DNA of 64,000 nt from the NCBI GenBank assembly GCA_024128875.1, contig JAMYFF010000011.1, positions 53,129 through 117,128 of the forward strand, in the 5' to 3' direction. The notes below the pieces were generated by a model. It searched no databases. It was not told the origin of the DNA and saw only the letters and a program-made list of their open reading frames with translations. A program made the position numbers and the translations under genes. This document shows positions 40,343 through 49,322 of this stretch, one piece after another. The first letter of the stretch is position 1. Each line of letters starts with the position of its first letter. Origin of the DNA: Salinilacustrithrix flava. Its GTDB lineage: Bacteria; Actinomycetota; Acidimicrobiia; Acidimicrobiales; Salinilacustritrichaceae.

Positions 40343-41959
40343 TCAGACCACGGACCGGTTGGCTCGACGCTCCGCCGCCGCGACCGCGAGGTCGTGACCC
40401 ACCCAGCGGCGTCCCCGGAGCACGACGAGGGCGCCGAAGAGGACCAGCGGGGTGATGGTGAGGAACGAGTTGGCGAGGTGGCCCTTCGAGACGCCGTCGA
40501 CCGAGAAGCTGTACTGCTCGGACACGATGCCGATCACCAGCGGCGACAGCGCACCGGACACCGCCCCGAGGAAGCTGGTGACCGAGAAGGCGATGCCACG
40601 GATGCTGGCCGGGACCACCTGGGCGATCATCGAGGTGAGCGCGGGGAACCCGGCGACGAGCAGGGCCACGCCGACGATCTGCGCCGGAACCCGGAACCAC
40701 AGCGGCACCGGGAGGAAGGTCAGCATCAGCAGGACGCCGCCGGCGAACTGGGCGTAGCCGGCGATGAGCATCGGCGCCCCGGCGATCGCCCGGGACTGGG
40801 CCCGATCGCTGACGAGCCCGCCCAGGTAGGTGCCCGAGAGCGCACCCGAGAGGATGGCCCCGGCGGTGACCGCAGCCGCCTGGCCCGAGGTGAGGCCCGA
40901 GTGGCGCTCGTAGAAGGCTGGCGCCCAGAAGCCGAGGCCCTGGGTCGCACCCGCGGCGATGGCTGTGCCCACGATCAGCGACCGCAGGGTCTTGATGCGG
41001 ATGACCCGGCTGATGTCCCGCTTGAACGTGCGCTCCTGCGAGACGTCGCTGCCGGGATCGGCTTCGGGCGCTTCGGCATCGGCGGCGCTCGTGACCAGCT
41101 CGGAGGCCTCGGCGGTGACCTCGAGGGTGACGTGGGCGGTGGTGGCCTCCGTCGCCGTCTCGGCCGTGTCATCGCTGGTGTCGAACTCGTCGCTCTCGCC
41201 TCGGCGCGGCTCCTTCAGCCGCCAGACCGCGATGGCGAGCAGCGAGCCCGGCACACCCACGAGGAGGAATGCCCAGCGCCACCCGAAGATCGACGCCACC
41301 AGGCCGCCGAGACCGGTGCCCAGCGCCGTCCCGACGGTGGGTGCGATCCGCTGCATCGCGTAGGCCCGGCCACGGACGTTCGGGGGGTAGTAGTCCGCGA
41401 TCAGCGACTGCGACGACGGGTTGTCGATCGTCTCGCCGAATCCGAGGGCGGCGCGCACACCCAGGAACTGCCAGTAGTTCTGGACGGCGGCGTTCATGCC
41501 GGAGATCACCCCCCAGGAGACCAGGACGCCGGCGATGATGCGGGTGCGGCGGTGGCGGTCAGCCAGGTACCCCGCGGGGATCACGACGAGGAAGCCAGCG
41601 AAGATGAAGGCGGTGCCGAGCACGCCCGCCTGGGCGTCACCGAAGCCGAACTCCTCCTGCACCTTCGTCAGCACACCGGGGAGGATCCCCTTGTCGATGG
41701 CGTCGATGAGTGCGACCAGCGCGAGCAAGGTGATCGGTCGACGGCCGTAGGGTCCCCAGGCTCCCGCCCGGCGACGTCGGCGCGGGCTGGTCTCGGCCCA
41801 GGCCTCCTCGGCCCCGTAGGCGTAGGGAGCTGGGCCGTCGCTGTCGAGCTCGTCGACCCCCGACACGCCCGCGCGCCAGTGCTCCTCACCCCCGTAGTGG
41901 AACCCCGGGGGCGCGATGTCGGTGGTCGCATCGGTCTTCACTCGCTGGACGTCAGCCAT
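40343..41959 (-). CDS. MFS transporter with long N-terminus and acidic central loop
   Basis: A 538-residue major facilitator. About 74 cytoplasmic residues, ending in SPRRRRRAGAWG, precede the first membrane helix; the ADRHRRTRIIAG motif follows helix 2. Between the sixth and seventh helices lies an unusual loop of about 60 residues (250-310), acidic and Thr/Ala-rich, before TFKRDISRVIR. The sequence recalls spinster-like MFS proteins. GGGGAACCG precedes ATG 41959. It lies between the hydrolase and a lipoprotein gene in the operon headed by the Liv-type importer. Substrate unknown. Confidence 0.88.
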   Translation of the reverse strand: MADVQRVKTDATTDIAPPGFHYGGEEHWRAGVSGVDELDSDGPAPYAYGAEEAWAETSPRRRRRAGAWGPYGRRPITLLALVALIDAIDKGILPGVLTKVQEEFGFGDAQAGVLGTAFIFAGFLVVIPAGYLADRHRRTRIIAGVLVSWGVISGMNAAVQNYWQFLGVRAALGFGETIDNPSSQSLIADYYPPNVRGRAYAMQRIAPTVGTALGTGLGGLVASIFGWRWAFLLVGVPGSLLAIAVWRLKEPRRGESDEFDTSDDTAETATEATTAHVTLEVTAEASELVTSAADAEAPEADPGSDVSQERTFKRDISRVIRIKTLRSLIVGTAIAAGATQGLGFWAPAFYERHSGLTSGQAAAVTAGAILSGALSGTYLGGLVSDRAQSRAIAGAPMLIAGYAQFAGGVLLMLTFLPVPLWFRVPAQIVGVALLVAGFPALTSMIAQVVPASIRGIAFSVTSFLGAVSGALSPLVIGIVSEQYSFSVDGVSKGHLANSFLTITPLVLFGALVVLRGRRWVGHDLAVAAAERRANRSVV

Positions 41960-42017
41960 CGGTTCCCCATCGGTCGAGGTGGGCGCCGGCCGGTCGGCCG
42001 GCGCCCGGACATGTCGG

Positions 42018-42584
42018 TCAGGCCGCCGGAGCGGGCCCGGTGCAGGAGTCCTTCGCAGCGTCGTACAGCGACAGCCAGCTGTTCTCGGCGAAGAGCCACT
42101 CGCCGTCGGCCTTGACCGCGCCGCCGCCGGACTCGGGGAGGACGACCTCACCGTTCAGCGACAGCTCGTAGATCATGCTTGCCGTGGCCTCGTCGGTGAA
42201 CTCGGTCGAGAGCACCCTGATGGAGGCTCCGGGCAGCAGGTTGGCGCAGTGGCGGATCGTGGGGATGTTCGCCTCGCCGTTCTCGAGGAAGTCGGCGGCG
42301 CCCTCGATGTCCTCGGCGCCGAGCCGATCGAAGAAGCTGACCGCGACGAGGCCGACAGCATCTTCCTCGGCCGCCATGTCCACCGTGGTCGTCGTCTCCT
42401 CGGCCTCGGTGGTCGTCGTCTCCTCCGCTTCGGTCGTGGTCGTCTCCTCCGCTTCGGTCGTGGTCGTCTCGTCGTCCTCGGCCGCGGTGTCATCGTCGTC
42501 GCCGCAGGCACCCAGGACGAGCGCGAGGGCGGCGATCAAGCCGGTGAGTCGGACGAGCCGTCCTCGGGTTGGGTTCGTGTGCAT
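42018..42584 (-). CDS. Putative lipoprotein with TTTTEAEE repeats
   Basis: A 188-residue secreted protein. The signal peptide ends in a lipobox (LALVLGAC), so Cys27 is probably lipid-modified. A low-complexity Asp/Glu/Thr linker follows with three and a half TTTTEAEE units. The C-terminal 120 residues form a small domain of the SnoaL/nuclear-transport-factor-like size with two Cys (HCANLL and DSCTG) that could pair. AAGGAGAACC precedes ATG 42584. It lies in the Liv-importer operon; it may be an accessory cell-surface binding protein, which is inference. Confidence 0.8.
   Translation of the reverse strand: MHTNPTRGRLVRLTGLIAALALVLGACGDDDDTAAEDDETTTTEAEETTTTEAEETTTTEAEETTTTVDMAAEEDAVGLVAVSFFDRLGAEDIEGAADFLENGEANIPTIRHCANLLPGASIRVLSTEFTDEATASMIYELSLNGEVVLPESGGGAVKADGEWLFAENSWLSLYDAAKDSCTGPAPAA
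42384..42467. repeat. 24-bp tandem repeat, 3.5 copies, inside the lipoprotein gene
   Basis: Units encode TTTTEAEE on the minus strand. Copies differ only at synonymous positions (for example GGC/CGC codon variants of the same residues). Such arrays change length by slippage, altering the linker between membrane anchor and folded domain. Confidence 0.8.
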
Positions 42585-42616
42585 GGTTCTCCTTGGTTGT
42601 CGGGGGTCTCGACGGT

Positions 42617-43087
42617 TCAGCGCGAGACGGAGTGGGGGGCGGGCATGGCTTCGTCGGACGCCGGCGGGAACCGCGTCATGCCCGGCGCGTCTGCGGTGTC
42701 GCCGAGGAGCCCCGCGATGCGGTCGAGGGCCTCGACCGAGCGGTCGGTCGAGATGCGCTCCTCGTAGATCAGCCGCAGGAGCCAGTAGCGGAGGTAGCGG
42801 CCGAGCGAGTACCGCAGGAACAGCGCCGCGCCCGCGAAGGTCACGGTGAGCCCGAGGACACCGCCAGAGATGAGGAACGGGACCTGATCGGCCTGGTCGC
42901 TCGTCCCGGACGCTCCCCACCACCCGATGAGGACCAGCACGATGCCCACGGGCATCAGCAGCGAGCCGACGAGCAGCAGGCGCTTCTCGGTGCTCGGGGA
43001 GCTGCCGCGGATGCGCAGCCGCTCGACCTCCGACTGGAACTCCTCGAGCCGGGCGGAGGCATCGGGCTTCTGATCGCTGTTCTCCAT
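42617..43087 (-). CDS. Small two-helix membrane protein
   Basis: A 156-residue protein with two predicted membrane helices (LLLVGSLLMPVGIVLVLIGW and ISGGVLGLTVTFAGAALFL), a charged N-terminal segment with possible coiled coil (ARLEEFQSEVERLRI) and a cytoplasmic tail. No family recognised. It sits between livF and the lipoprotein gene in the transporter operon, and may be an accessory subunit or scaffold. ATG 43087 lies after GGAAGGAAACCGC-like sequence. Confidence 0.75.
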   Translation of the reverse strand: MENSDQKPDASARLEEFQSEVERLRIRGSSPSTEKRLLLVGSLLMPVGIVLVLIGWWGASGTSDQADQVPFLISGGVLGLTVTFAGAALFLRYSLGRYLRYWLLRLIYEERISTDRSVEALDRIAGLLGDTADAPGMTRFPPASDEAMPAPHSVSR

Positions 43088-43140
43088 GGTGCGGTTTCCT
43101 TCCTCCGGGGAGGGTTGGGCAGGTTGGTCGGGAGTCGCGG

Positions 43141-43848
43141 TCACGATGCGTCTCCGAGGTAGGCGGTGGACAGGGTGGCGGCGACATCTTCGGGACGGCC
43201 CTCGGCCTGCACGCGCCCGTGGGACATCACGGCGACGTGATCGGCGATGTCCAGCACGACCGATGCGAACTGCTCGACGAGCAGGATCGACACACCGGTC
43301 CGGGCCAGCGCAGTCACCTGCTCGTACAGGTGCTCGACGATGGTGGGGGCAAGCCCCATCGACAGCTCGTCGAGCAGGATGAGCGCCGGATCGGTGGCCA
43401 GCGCCCGAGCGAGCGCGAGCATCTGCTGCTCGCCACCCGAGAGGCGACCGGCGAGCACCTTCCGTCGCTCCTTCAGCCGGGGGAAGTGCTCGAACGCGAC
43501 GTCGAGGGCGTGCCCGGTCTTGACGCCGAAGTGGCTGAGCAGCTTGATGTTCTCGGTGACGGTGAGGTTGGGAAAGATGCCGCGACCCTCGGGCACCATG
43601 CAGACGCCGGCCCGGGCGAGTGCATCCGGGCTCGCCCCGACGACGTCGCACCCGGCCATCTCGACGGATCCGCTGGTGGGGCGCATCTGGCCGCTCACCA
43701 CGGCCAGCGTCGTGCTCTTCCCGGCGCCGTTCGGGCCGAGCAGTGCCACCACGCTGCCCGCCGGCACGTCGAGGTCGACCCCGCGCAGCACCTCGATGCG
43801 GTCGTAGGCGGCGCAGACGCCGCGGAGCCGGAGCGCCGGGGCCGTCAT
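43141..43848 (-). CDS. livF: Branched-chain-amino-acid-type ABC transporter ATPase, LivF-like
   Basis: A 235-residue ABC ATPase. Walker A GPNGAGKST, signature LSGGEQQMLALARAL, Walker B LILLDELSMGLAP and the H-loop region ILLVEQFASVV are typical of LivF. ATG 43848 overlaps the permease stop (ATGA). Together with the fused permease, the binding protein and the divergent LivG-like ATPase (47248-47979) it makes a complete HAAT-type importer. Liv-family systems carry amino acids but also aromatic acids, amides and other organic acids; the KstR-type operator m suggests a regulon-related substrate here. Confidence 0.92.
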   Translation of the reverse strand: MTAPALRLRGVCAAYDRIEVLRGVDLDVPAGSVVALLGPNGAGKSTTLAVVSGQMRPTSGSVEMAGCDVVGASPDALARAGVCMVPEGRGIFPNLTVTENIKLLSHFGVKTGHALDVAFEHFPRLKERRKVLAGRLSGGEQQMLALARALATDPALILLDELSMGLAPTIVEHLYEQVTALARTGVSILLVEQFASVVLDIADHVAVMSHGRVQAEGRPEDVAATLSTAYLGDAS

Positions 43849-45809
43849 ACGCCCTCCACCTGGAGCGCTCGATCGAGCACCTCGGCGTGCCGCGGCTCGA
43901 AGTCGACCTCGATGCCGAGCTGCTCGCAGTGCTCGGGCAGCTCCTCGTCCTCGGCCGTCGCTGCGGCGAAGCTGCCACGTCCGGACCACAGGTCGGAGAG
44001 CACGAGCGCGATGCCGTCGGGCCTGCGAGCCAGGATCAGGCCGATGATGCCGGGTCCGAGCAGGGTGAGGCTCTCCAGGAAGGAGATGTTGTCCGCCAGC
44101 ACGGGCAGTCCGGCGAGCACGAGGCCGCCGAGGAGGGCACCGCTCACGGCGGTGACGCCACCGAGCACGGCGATGAGGACGAGCGGCAGGCTCTGGAACA
44201 TCGTGAAGTCGCTGGAGGTCGCCGTGGTGTTGAGACCCGCGAGCAGCGCCCCACCCAGGCCGGCGATGGCCGACGAGAGGGCGAAGGCCGCCATCTTCGT
44301 GGTCTTGAGGTCCTGGCCGAGCATCGTGAGCGCAGCGGGGCTGTCCCGCATCGCCGAGAGCTGGCGGCCGAAGCGTCCTCGACGCAGCGCCTGCAGCCCG
44401 ATGCCCACCGCGGCGAACACGACCGCGAGCAGCACGAAGTACGCGCGGACGCCATCGAAGGACACCCCTGCGACCTGGAGCCGCTCGACGCGCTCCACGC
44501 CGAAGTCGCCGAACACGTCCCGGCGGGTGAAGACCACCCGGTCCATGAGCACGGCGAAGGCGAGCGTGCCCAGCGCCAGGTAGAGGCCGCTGAGCCGCAG
44601 CGCGGGCATGGCGACGAGCACGCCGACGGCGGCCGCCAGCGCCGGCGCGACGATGAGGCCCACCGGCGAGCCGTCGGCTGCGAACTGGACCACGGCGAAG
44701 GCACCGACGCCCGCGAAGGTCATCTGGCACAGCGAGATCTGTCCGGCCCACCCGGTGAGCGGGACCAACGAGAGCGCAATGAGCCCGAGCGCGAGCGCCG
44801 GCGCGAGGTCGGTGAGCGTCGACTCCGCGACCGTGGTGGCGATCGCCGTCGCGACCAGGATCAGCGCAGCACCACCCAGGAGCGATGTCCGTGGCGACGG
44901 CATCGCCGGCATGCGCATCTCGACCGCGGAGCGGGTCCGAAGCCGGACCTCCGGGAGCGCGAGCAGCACGACGAACAGCATGATCGTGGGGATCGCCAGG
45001 CGGATGTTGGCGAACGAACCCGTCGAAGGCAGGTAGCCCACGGCGTAGGACTCGAGCAGTCCGAGGACCATGGCGCCGACGAAGGTGAGGGGGACGCTGC
45101 GCAGGCGACCGACGACCGCTGCGGCGTAGGCGTTGACCACGAGCAGGGTGAGCGCCTCGACGTTGAGCTGGAGCACCGGCGCCAGCAGGATCCCGGCGAG
45201 GCCGGCGAGCATCGAGCCGAGCGCCCAGCTCAGCAGGCTCATGCGTCCGGGCCGGCCGCCGGTGAGGGCGGTCAGCCCACGGTTGTCGACCACGGCCCGC
45301 ATCGTGATGCCGGTGCGAGTGCGGAACATCAGCAGCCGGAGCCCGATGGCGACCCCAGCCGCGACCAGGACCGTGATGGCCTGGTGCCAGGTGACGAACA
45401 CCGGGCCCACGTCGAAGCCGTGCGGGGAGAAGAACCCGTCGACGCGTCGCCCCTCCGGTGGCCAGACGTTGAGGGCCAGGCCCATCAGCAGCAGCAGCAT
45501 GCCGATGGTGACCACCATGGCGGACACGAAGGAACCCCCTCTGGCGTTCTTGGCCAGGGCGCGCTCCATGAGGACGCCGAAGAGCGGGGCGACGACCAGC
45601 AGCACGAAGATGAGGCTGACCGGCGTGGACCAACCCCAGTCGAAGCGCACCTGCCAGTACAGGAACGCCATGATCATGCCGACCGCGCCGTGGGCGAAGT
45701 TGAAGACCCCGGACGTGGTGTAGGTCACCACCAGGCCGCTGGCCGCGACGGCGTAGATCGAGCCGGTGACGATCCCGACGATCGTGAAGGCGAAGAGGTC
45801 CGTCAACAT
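43845..45809 (-). CDS. livHM: Fused LivH-LivM-type ABC permease
   Basis: A 654-residue membrane protein formed by two permease units. The N-terminal 300 residues are LivH-like (IVGIVTGSIYAVAASGLVVTY, GVFNFAHGAVGMIMAF, GRMSLLSWALGSMLAGLAGI). The second half is LivM-like (LALGLIALSLVPLTGWAGQISLCQ, AMRDSPAALTMLGQDLKTTKMAAFALSSAIAG-type loop). The two are normally separate genes. A C-terminal tail of about 45 residues is hydrophilic and acidic. Start ATG 45809 follows the binding-protein gene by 16 nt; the stop overlaps livF. It probably forms the whole membrane pore of the importer. Confidence 0.92.
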   Translation of the reverse strand: MLTDLFAFTIVGIVTGSIYAVAASGLVVTYTTSGVFNFAHGAVGMIMAFLYWQVRFDWGWSTPVSLIFVLLVVAPLFGVLMERALAKNARGGSFVSAMVVTIGMLLLLMGLALNVWPPEGRRVDGFFSPHGFDVGPVFVTWHQAITVLVAAGVAIGLRLLMFRTRTGITMRAVVDNRGLTALTGGRPGRMSLLSWALGSMLAGLAGILLAPVLQLNVEALTLLVVNAYAAAVVGRLRSVPLTFVGAMVLGLLESYAVGYLPSTGSFANIRLAIPTIMLFVVLLALPEVRLRTRSAVEMRMPAMPSPRTSLLGGAALILVATAIATTVAESTLTDLAPALALGLIALSLVPLTGWAGQISLCQMTFAGVGAFAVVQFAADGSPVGLIVAPALAAAVGVLVAMPALRLSGLYLALGTLAFAVLMDRVVFTRRDVFGDFGVERVERLQVAGVSFDGVRAYFVLLAVVFAAVGIGLQALRRGRFGRQLSAMRDSPAALTMLGQDLKTTKMAAFALSSAIAGLGGALLAGLNTTATSSDFTMFQSLPLVLIAVLGGVTAVSGALLGGLVLAGLPVLADNISFLESLTLLGPGIIGLILARRPDGIALVLSDLWSGRGSFAAATAEDEELPEHCEQLGIEVDFEPRHAEVLDRALQVEGV

Positions 45810-45825
45810 GGGCGCTCCACGCCGA

Positions 45826-47112
45826 TCACGCCTCGTACTCGTAGACGTAGTCGGGCGAGCAGTCGAAGCCCTCGTCCGGGTGGATGCGCGCGAACTGACC
45901 ATCCTGGATCTGCACCATGATGAAGCAGCTCTGCTCGGGCCGTGCTTCGCCGACGTCCTGGGGCGGGAGCAGCCCGTCGGCATCCCAGGCGGTCATGGAC
46001 TCGAGCTCCTGCACGAGGGCTTCTCGGGTGAGGTCGGGCCCGACCGCCTCGACCGCCTCGGCGAACAGCATGGCCCGCGTCCAGGACAGGAGGCCGTTCG
46101 AGCTGGCCTCATCGCCGCCGGTCTCGTCGAGCCAGTCGGTGTAGTCCTGCATCGCCGGCACCCGATCGGTCTCCTCGAGGAGGGCATGGGTGAGCGGGAT
46201 GTAGCTCCCCTCGGCCGCCGGGCCGGCGGCCTCGAGGAAGTCGGCGCTGTAGCCCTGGGTGCCGACCTCCTTGATCGTGAGCTCGTAGTTCTGCTCACGC
46301 AGCGCCTTGACCAGGCGCACGATGTTGCTCTGGTCGAGGCTGGTGGCGAAGGCCTGGGCGCCGCGTCGATCCATCTCCAGGACGTGCGGGGTGTAGTTCG
46401 ACTCCAGCGGCGTCACCGGCTGCTCGTAGACGAAGTCCCAGCCCACCGACCGGCGCATCTCCATCGAGTTGCGGGCCCCCCGCTCGGTCACGGGTGCATC
46501 GATGAAGATGAAGGACCCCGCAGTGACGGCGTCGGGGAACTCTTCAGCGAACCAGCGCGCCGGGCCCGAGTTGCCGAAGTCCTCGCTGGTGCGCGGGTAG
46601 ACGTTCGGCAGCAGATCCACCTCGGGATCGGTGACGTTGGCCGGGATGGTGGGCGTGTCGCAGTTCACCTGCGCGTCGTAGCCGCCGGTGTCGAAGGCGG
46701 AGAACGAGCCCACGAGGGCGAAGATGTCGGCTTCGCAGGCCTCCTCGTACGCGAGGCGGTTGCCGTTGTCGCTCGTTCCGGTGTCGAAGACCTCGACCCG
46801 GATCATGCGGCCGTGGATCCCGCCCGCCTCGTTGATCATGGCGGCATGGGCCTTCACCGCGTCGGGGGCTGACTTGAACAGGCCGGGTACGACGCCGGTC
46901 AGGTCGGCGACCACACCGATGACGATCTCGTCTCCGGTGACCCCCACATCGGTCGCGCCCCCGTTGTCGACGGTGTCCTCGGGCTGGCCGTCCTCGGTGG
47001 CAGCAGTCGTGTTGGATGGGGCGGTCGCGGCGGCGTCCGTGTCCGTCCTCGACCCGCAGGCTGCGAGTACGAGCATCGTGGATGCGGTGAGCGCAAGGAT
47101 GCGTCGGTTCAT
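45826..47112 (-). CDS. livK: ABC transporter substrate-binding lipoprotein, LivK-like
   Basis: A 428-residue periplasmic-binding-type protein (type I fold). Signal peptide with lipobox LVLAACGS, an Ala/Thr/Asp-rich linker, then IVIGVVADLTGVVPGLF, INEAGGIHGRMIRVEVFDTG and the central GYDAQVNCDTPTI. It should capture the substrate at the cell surface and deliver it to the fused permease. ATG 47112 follows CCGGGGGGAACC. Operator m lies 81 nt upstream, in the divergent region with the LivG-like gene. Ligand unknown; the regulon suggests an organic acid of the degraded compound. Confidence 0.92.
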   Translation of the reverse strand: MNRRILALTASTMLVLAACGSRTDTDAAATAPSNTTAATEDGQPEDTVDNGGATDVGVTGDEIVIGVVADLTGVVPGLFKSAPDAVKAHAAMINEAGGIHGRMIRVEVFDTGTSDNGNRLAYEEACEADIFALVGSFSAFDTGGYDAQVNCDTPTIPANVTDPEVDLLPNVYPRTSEDFGNSGPARWFAEEFPDAVTAGSFIFIDAPVTERGARNSMEMRRSVGWDFVYEQPVTPLESNYTPHVLEMDRRGAQAFATSLDQSNIVRLVKALREQNYELTIKEVGTQGYSADFLEAAGPAAEGSYIPLTHALLEETDRVPAMQDYTDWLDETGGDEASSNGLLSWTRAMLFAEAVEAVGPDLTREALVQELESMTAWDADGLLPPQDVGEARPEQSCFIMVQIQDGQFARIHPDEGFDCSPDYVYEYEA

Positions 47113-47179
47113 GGTTCCCCCCGGAACGTGGTCGGGCACATCGACCGTGCGACCTGTCGGACACACCGTAGCGCCTTTC

Positions 47180-47193
47180 TGGAACAGGTTCTA
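47180..47193. promoter_or_regulatory. KstR-type operator m (exact consensus), divergent importer promoter
   Basis: TGGAACAGGTTCTA matches every fixed position. It lies between livK (start 47112, minus) and livG (start 47248, plus). A weaker related sequence AGAACTGGTA follows at 47197-47206. Confidence 0.76.
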
Positions 47194-47247
47194 GCAGAAC
47201 TGGTACGGTCGTGGCAGCCGAACGCAACTATCCCCGGGAGAACGACG

Positions 47248-47979
47248 ATGGCTCAGCTCGAGGTCCGAGAGGTCGCCGTGCAGTTCGGGGGGCTCCGCGC
47301 GCTCTCGGGTGCGAGCCTGGAGGTCGAGGCGGGCCAGGTGACCGGGCTCATCGGCCCCAACGGTGCGGGCAAGACGACCCTGTTCAACGTGATCTGCGGC
47401 ATCCAGAGCCCCGACAGCGGAAGCGTCGTGCTCGACGGGCAGGACCTGGGCGACACCAAGCCCTACCGGCGCGGTCGTCTGGGGATCGCGCGTACGTTCC
47501 AGCGACTCGAGGTCTTCGGCTCGCTGTCCGTGCACCAGAACGTCCTCGTCGCCGCTGAGATCCACCGGCGCGGTCGGTCCGAGAGCCCTCAGTCGGTCGC
47601 CGATGCCGCCCTCGAGCGGGTGGGGCTGGCCCACGTGCGCGACGAGCGGGTGGACTCGCTCCCGACCGGACTCGCCCGACTGGTGGAGCTCGGGCGCGCC
47701 ATCGCCTGCCAGCCGAAGGTCCTCCTCCTCGACGAGCCCTCGTCGGGGCTGAGCGAGGACGAGACCGACGCCTTCGCCGCCCTGCTCGGCGAGCTGACCG
47801 ACGACGGTCTGGGGATCCTGCTCGTCGAGCACGACGTGGCGCTCGTCATGAGCGTCTGCGCTCGGATCTTCGTCCTGGACTTCGGGCAGATCCTCGCTTC
47901 AGGGACGCCGGACGAAGTCCGTGCGCACCCGCAGGTGCAGGCCGCGTACCTGGGGAACATGCCCGTCGACGCCGCCTGA
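47248..47979 (+). CDS. livG: Branched-chain-amino-acid-type ABC transporter ATPase, LivG-like
   Basis: A 243-residue ABC ATPase. Walker A GPNGAGKTT, Walker B VLLLDEPSSGLSEDE and H-loop ILLVEHDVALVM are present, and GIARTFQRLEVF is typical of LivG. The signature region reads LPTGLARLVELGRA instead of LSGGQ, a marked deviation. ATG 47248 follows CGGGAGAACG. It is transcribed away from the rest of the importer genes, from the region containing operator m, and ends before a strong hairpin at 48001-48019. Confidence 0.91.
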   Translation: MAQLEVREVAVQFGGLRALSGASLEVEAGQVTGLIGPNGAGKTTLFNVICGIQSPDSGSVVLDGQDLGDTKPYRRGRLGIARTFQRLEVFGSLSVHQNVLVAAEIHRRGRSESPQSVADAALERVGLAHVRDERVDSLPTGLARLVELGRAIACQPKVLLLDEPSSGLSEDETDAFAALLGELTDDGLGILLVEHDVALVMSVCARIFVLDFGQILASGTPDEVRAHPQVQAAYLGNMPVDAA

Positions 47980-48000
47980 GGGTCCCGACGACGGGATCCC

Positions 48001-48019
48001 GCCCCGGTCCCACCGGGGC
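48001..48019. terminator. Hairpin between convergent livG and MFS genes
   Basis: GCCCCGGT-CCC-ACCGGGGC is a perfect 8-bp G/C-rich stem with a 3-nt loop in the 45-nt gap between converging genes. No T-run flanks it. It probably ends transcription in both directions. Confidence 0.6.
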
Positions 48020-48024
48020 AGACC

Positions 48025-49278
48025 TCAGAGCTGGAGCACCCGACGGTTCACGGAGACGGCCACCAGGGGCACGGCCACGATCAGCGCGCCGGAGATGCCG
48101 ATCACCATGGGAGCGCCGAGCGTCTCCGCCATCGCGCCGGCACTGAGCGTGCCGATCACGTTCGCACCCCAGGTCAGCATCAGGCAGCCCATCACGCGTC
48201 CGTGGTAGGCCCGCTCGACGATCCGCAGCAGGATCGAGCGCGTCAGGACCACCTGCACGCCGAAGCCCAGGCCGGACACGAACAGCATCGCCAGGGACAG
48301 CGGCACCGTCGGCGAGGCCGCGAACCCGATCACGCCCACACCCCACAGCACCACGGCGGCCACGTAGGTGCGGCCCTCGGCCGTGAAGTCCTTCACCAGT
48401 GACAGCGCCAACGAGCCGGGGACCGACCCGATGCCCACAGCCATCGACAGCGCACCCAGCACGAAGGAGCCACCGTCGAGGACGTCGCGGGCCATCACGG
48501 GCATCAGCGCGAGGTAGACCCAGCCGACGATGCCCGAGAGGATGCTGATCGACACGATGGTGAGCGCGTCACGGTGGGCCCGGATGTAGCGCAGGCCCTC
48601 GATCAGGTCTTGCATCGGGCGCGACGCCTCCACACCCTCCCGCGGGGGTACCGCGCCCGGGGTCCGGATCTGCCAGAAGAACCAGACGAAGAGCCCGCAC
48701 GAGATCCCGTAGACGGCGTAGCCCCCGGCCGAGCCTCCGATGGCCAGGAGCCATCCGGCCAGGAGCGGCCCGACGACACGGGAGATGCCGCCTTGGACCG
48801 CCGTCAGCGCCGTGGCGTTGACCAGCTGGCGGGGAGCCACGATCTGGGCGACGTACGCCTGCCGGGCCGAGAGCTCCAGGATCACCGACAGGCCCACACC
48901 GGCGGAGAAGACCAGCAGCCAGGCGTAGGTGAGGCGATCGGCCATGGCGAGGCCGACCATGAGGACCATCGACAGCCCGGAGAGGCTGCGGGCGACGATC
49001 GGGGTCCTGCGACGGTCCCACCGATCCGCCAAGACCCCGGCAGGGAGAGCGAAGAGGAAGAGCGGCAGGAAGTACACGACGTTCGTCACGCTCACGGCGA
49101 AGGCCGAGTCGGTCAGCTCCAGCGCAGTCCAGCCCATCGCCGTGAGGTAGGCCCAGATGCCGAGCCCGAAGACGGCGGAGGCACTCCAGTAGTTGCGGAA
49201 GTCCGGGGCGCCGAAGAGCGCCCGCACTCCGTCGAGCATTCGTGGCTCGGCCACCACCGTGGCATCGGTCGACGTCAC
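48025..49278 (-). CDS. MFS transporter
   Basis: A 417-residue major facilitator with about twelve membrane helices. The MFS motif ADRWDRRRTPIVARSLSG follows helix 2 and FLPLFLFALPAGVL precedes it. It resembles the MFS_3/EntS-like group of exporters. Start GTG 49278 follows GGGGAGGCGG. It is divergent from the second KstR-like gene and operator n lies 58 nt upstream, an arrangement often seen when a TetR regulator controls a neighbouring transporter. Substrate unknown; export of a toxic intermediate is one possibility. Confidence 0.9.
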   Translation of the reverse strand: MTSTDATVVAEPRMLDGVRALFGAPDFRNYWSASAVFGLGIWAYLTAMGWTALELTDSAFAVSVTNVVYFLPLFLFALPAGVLADRWDRRRTPIVARSLSGLSMVLMVGLAMADRLTYAWLLVFSAGVGLSVILELSARQAYVAQIVAPRQLVNATALTAVQGGISRVVGPLLAGWLLAIGGSAGGYAVYGISCGLFVWFFWQIRTPGAVPPREGVEASRPMQDLIEGLRYIRAHRDALTIVSISILSGIVGWVYLALMPVMARDVLDGGSFVLGALSMAVGIGSVPGSLALSLVKDFTAEGRTYVAAVVLWGVGVIGFAASPTVPLSLAMLFVSGLGFGVQVVLTRSILLRIVERAYHGRVMGCLMLTWGANVIGTLSAGAMAETLGAPMVIGISGALIVAVPLVAVSVNRRVLQL

Positions 49279-49322
49279 GTCGCCGCCTCCCCTCGCCCGC
49301 GATGGACGGTCACCGGGTCATA

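Noticed and set aside
47194..47207. CAGAACTGGTACGG as a second operator next to operator m
   Set aside because: Only one arm fits; the second arm GTAC breaks the palindrome. Noted only as a weak neighbour of operator m.
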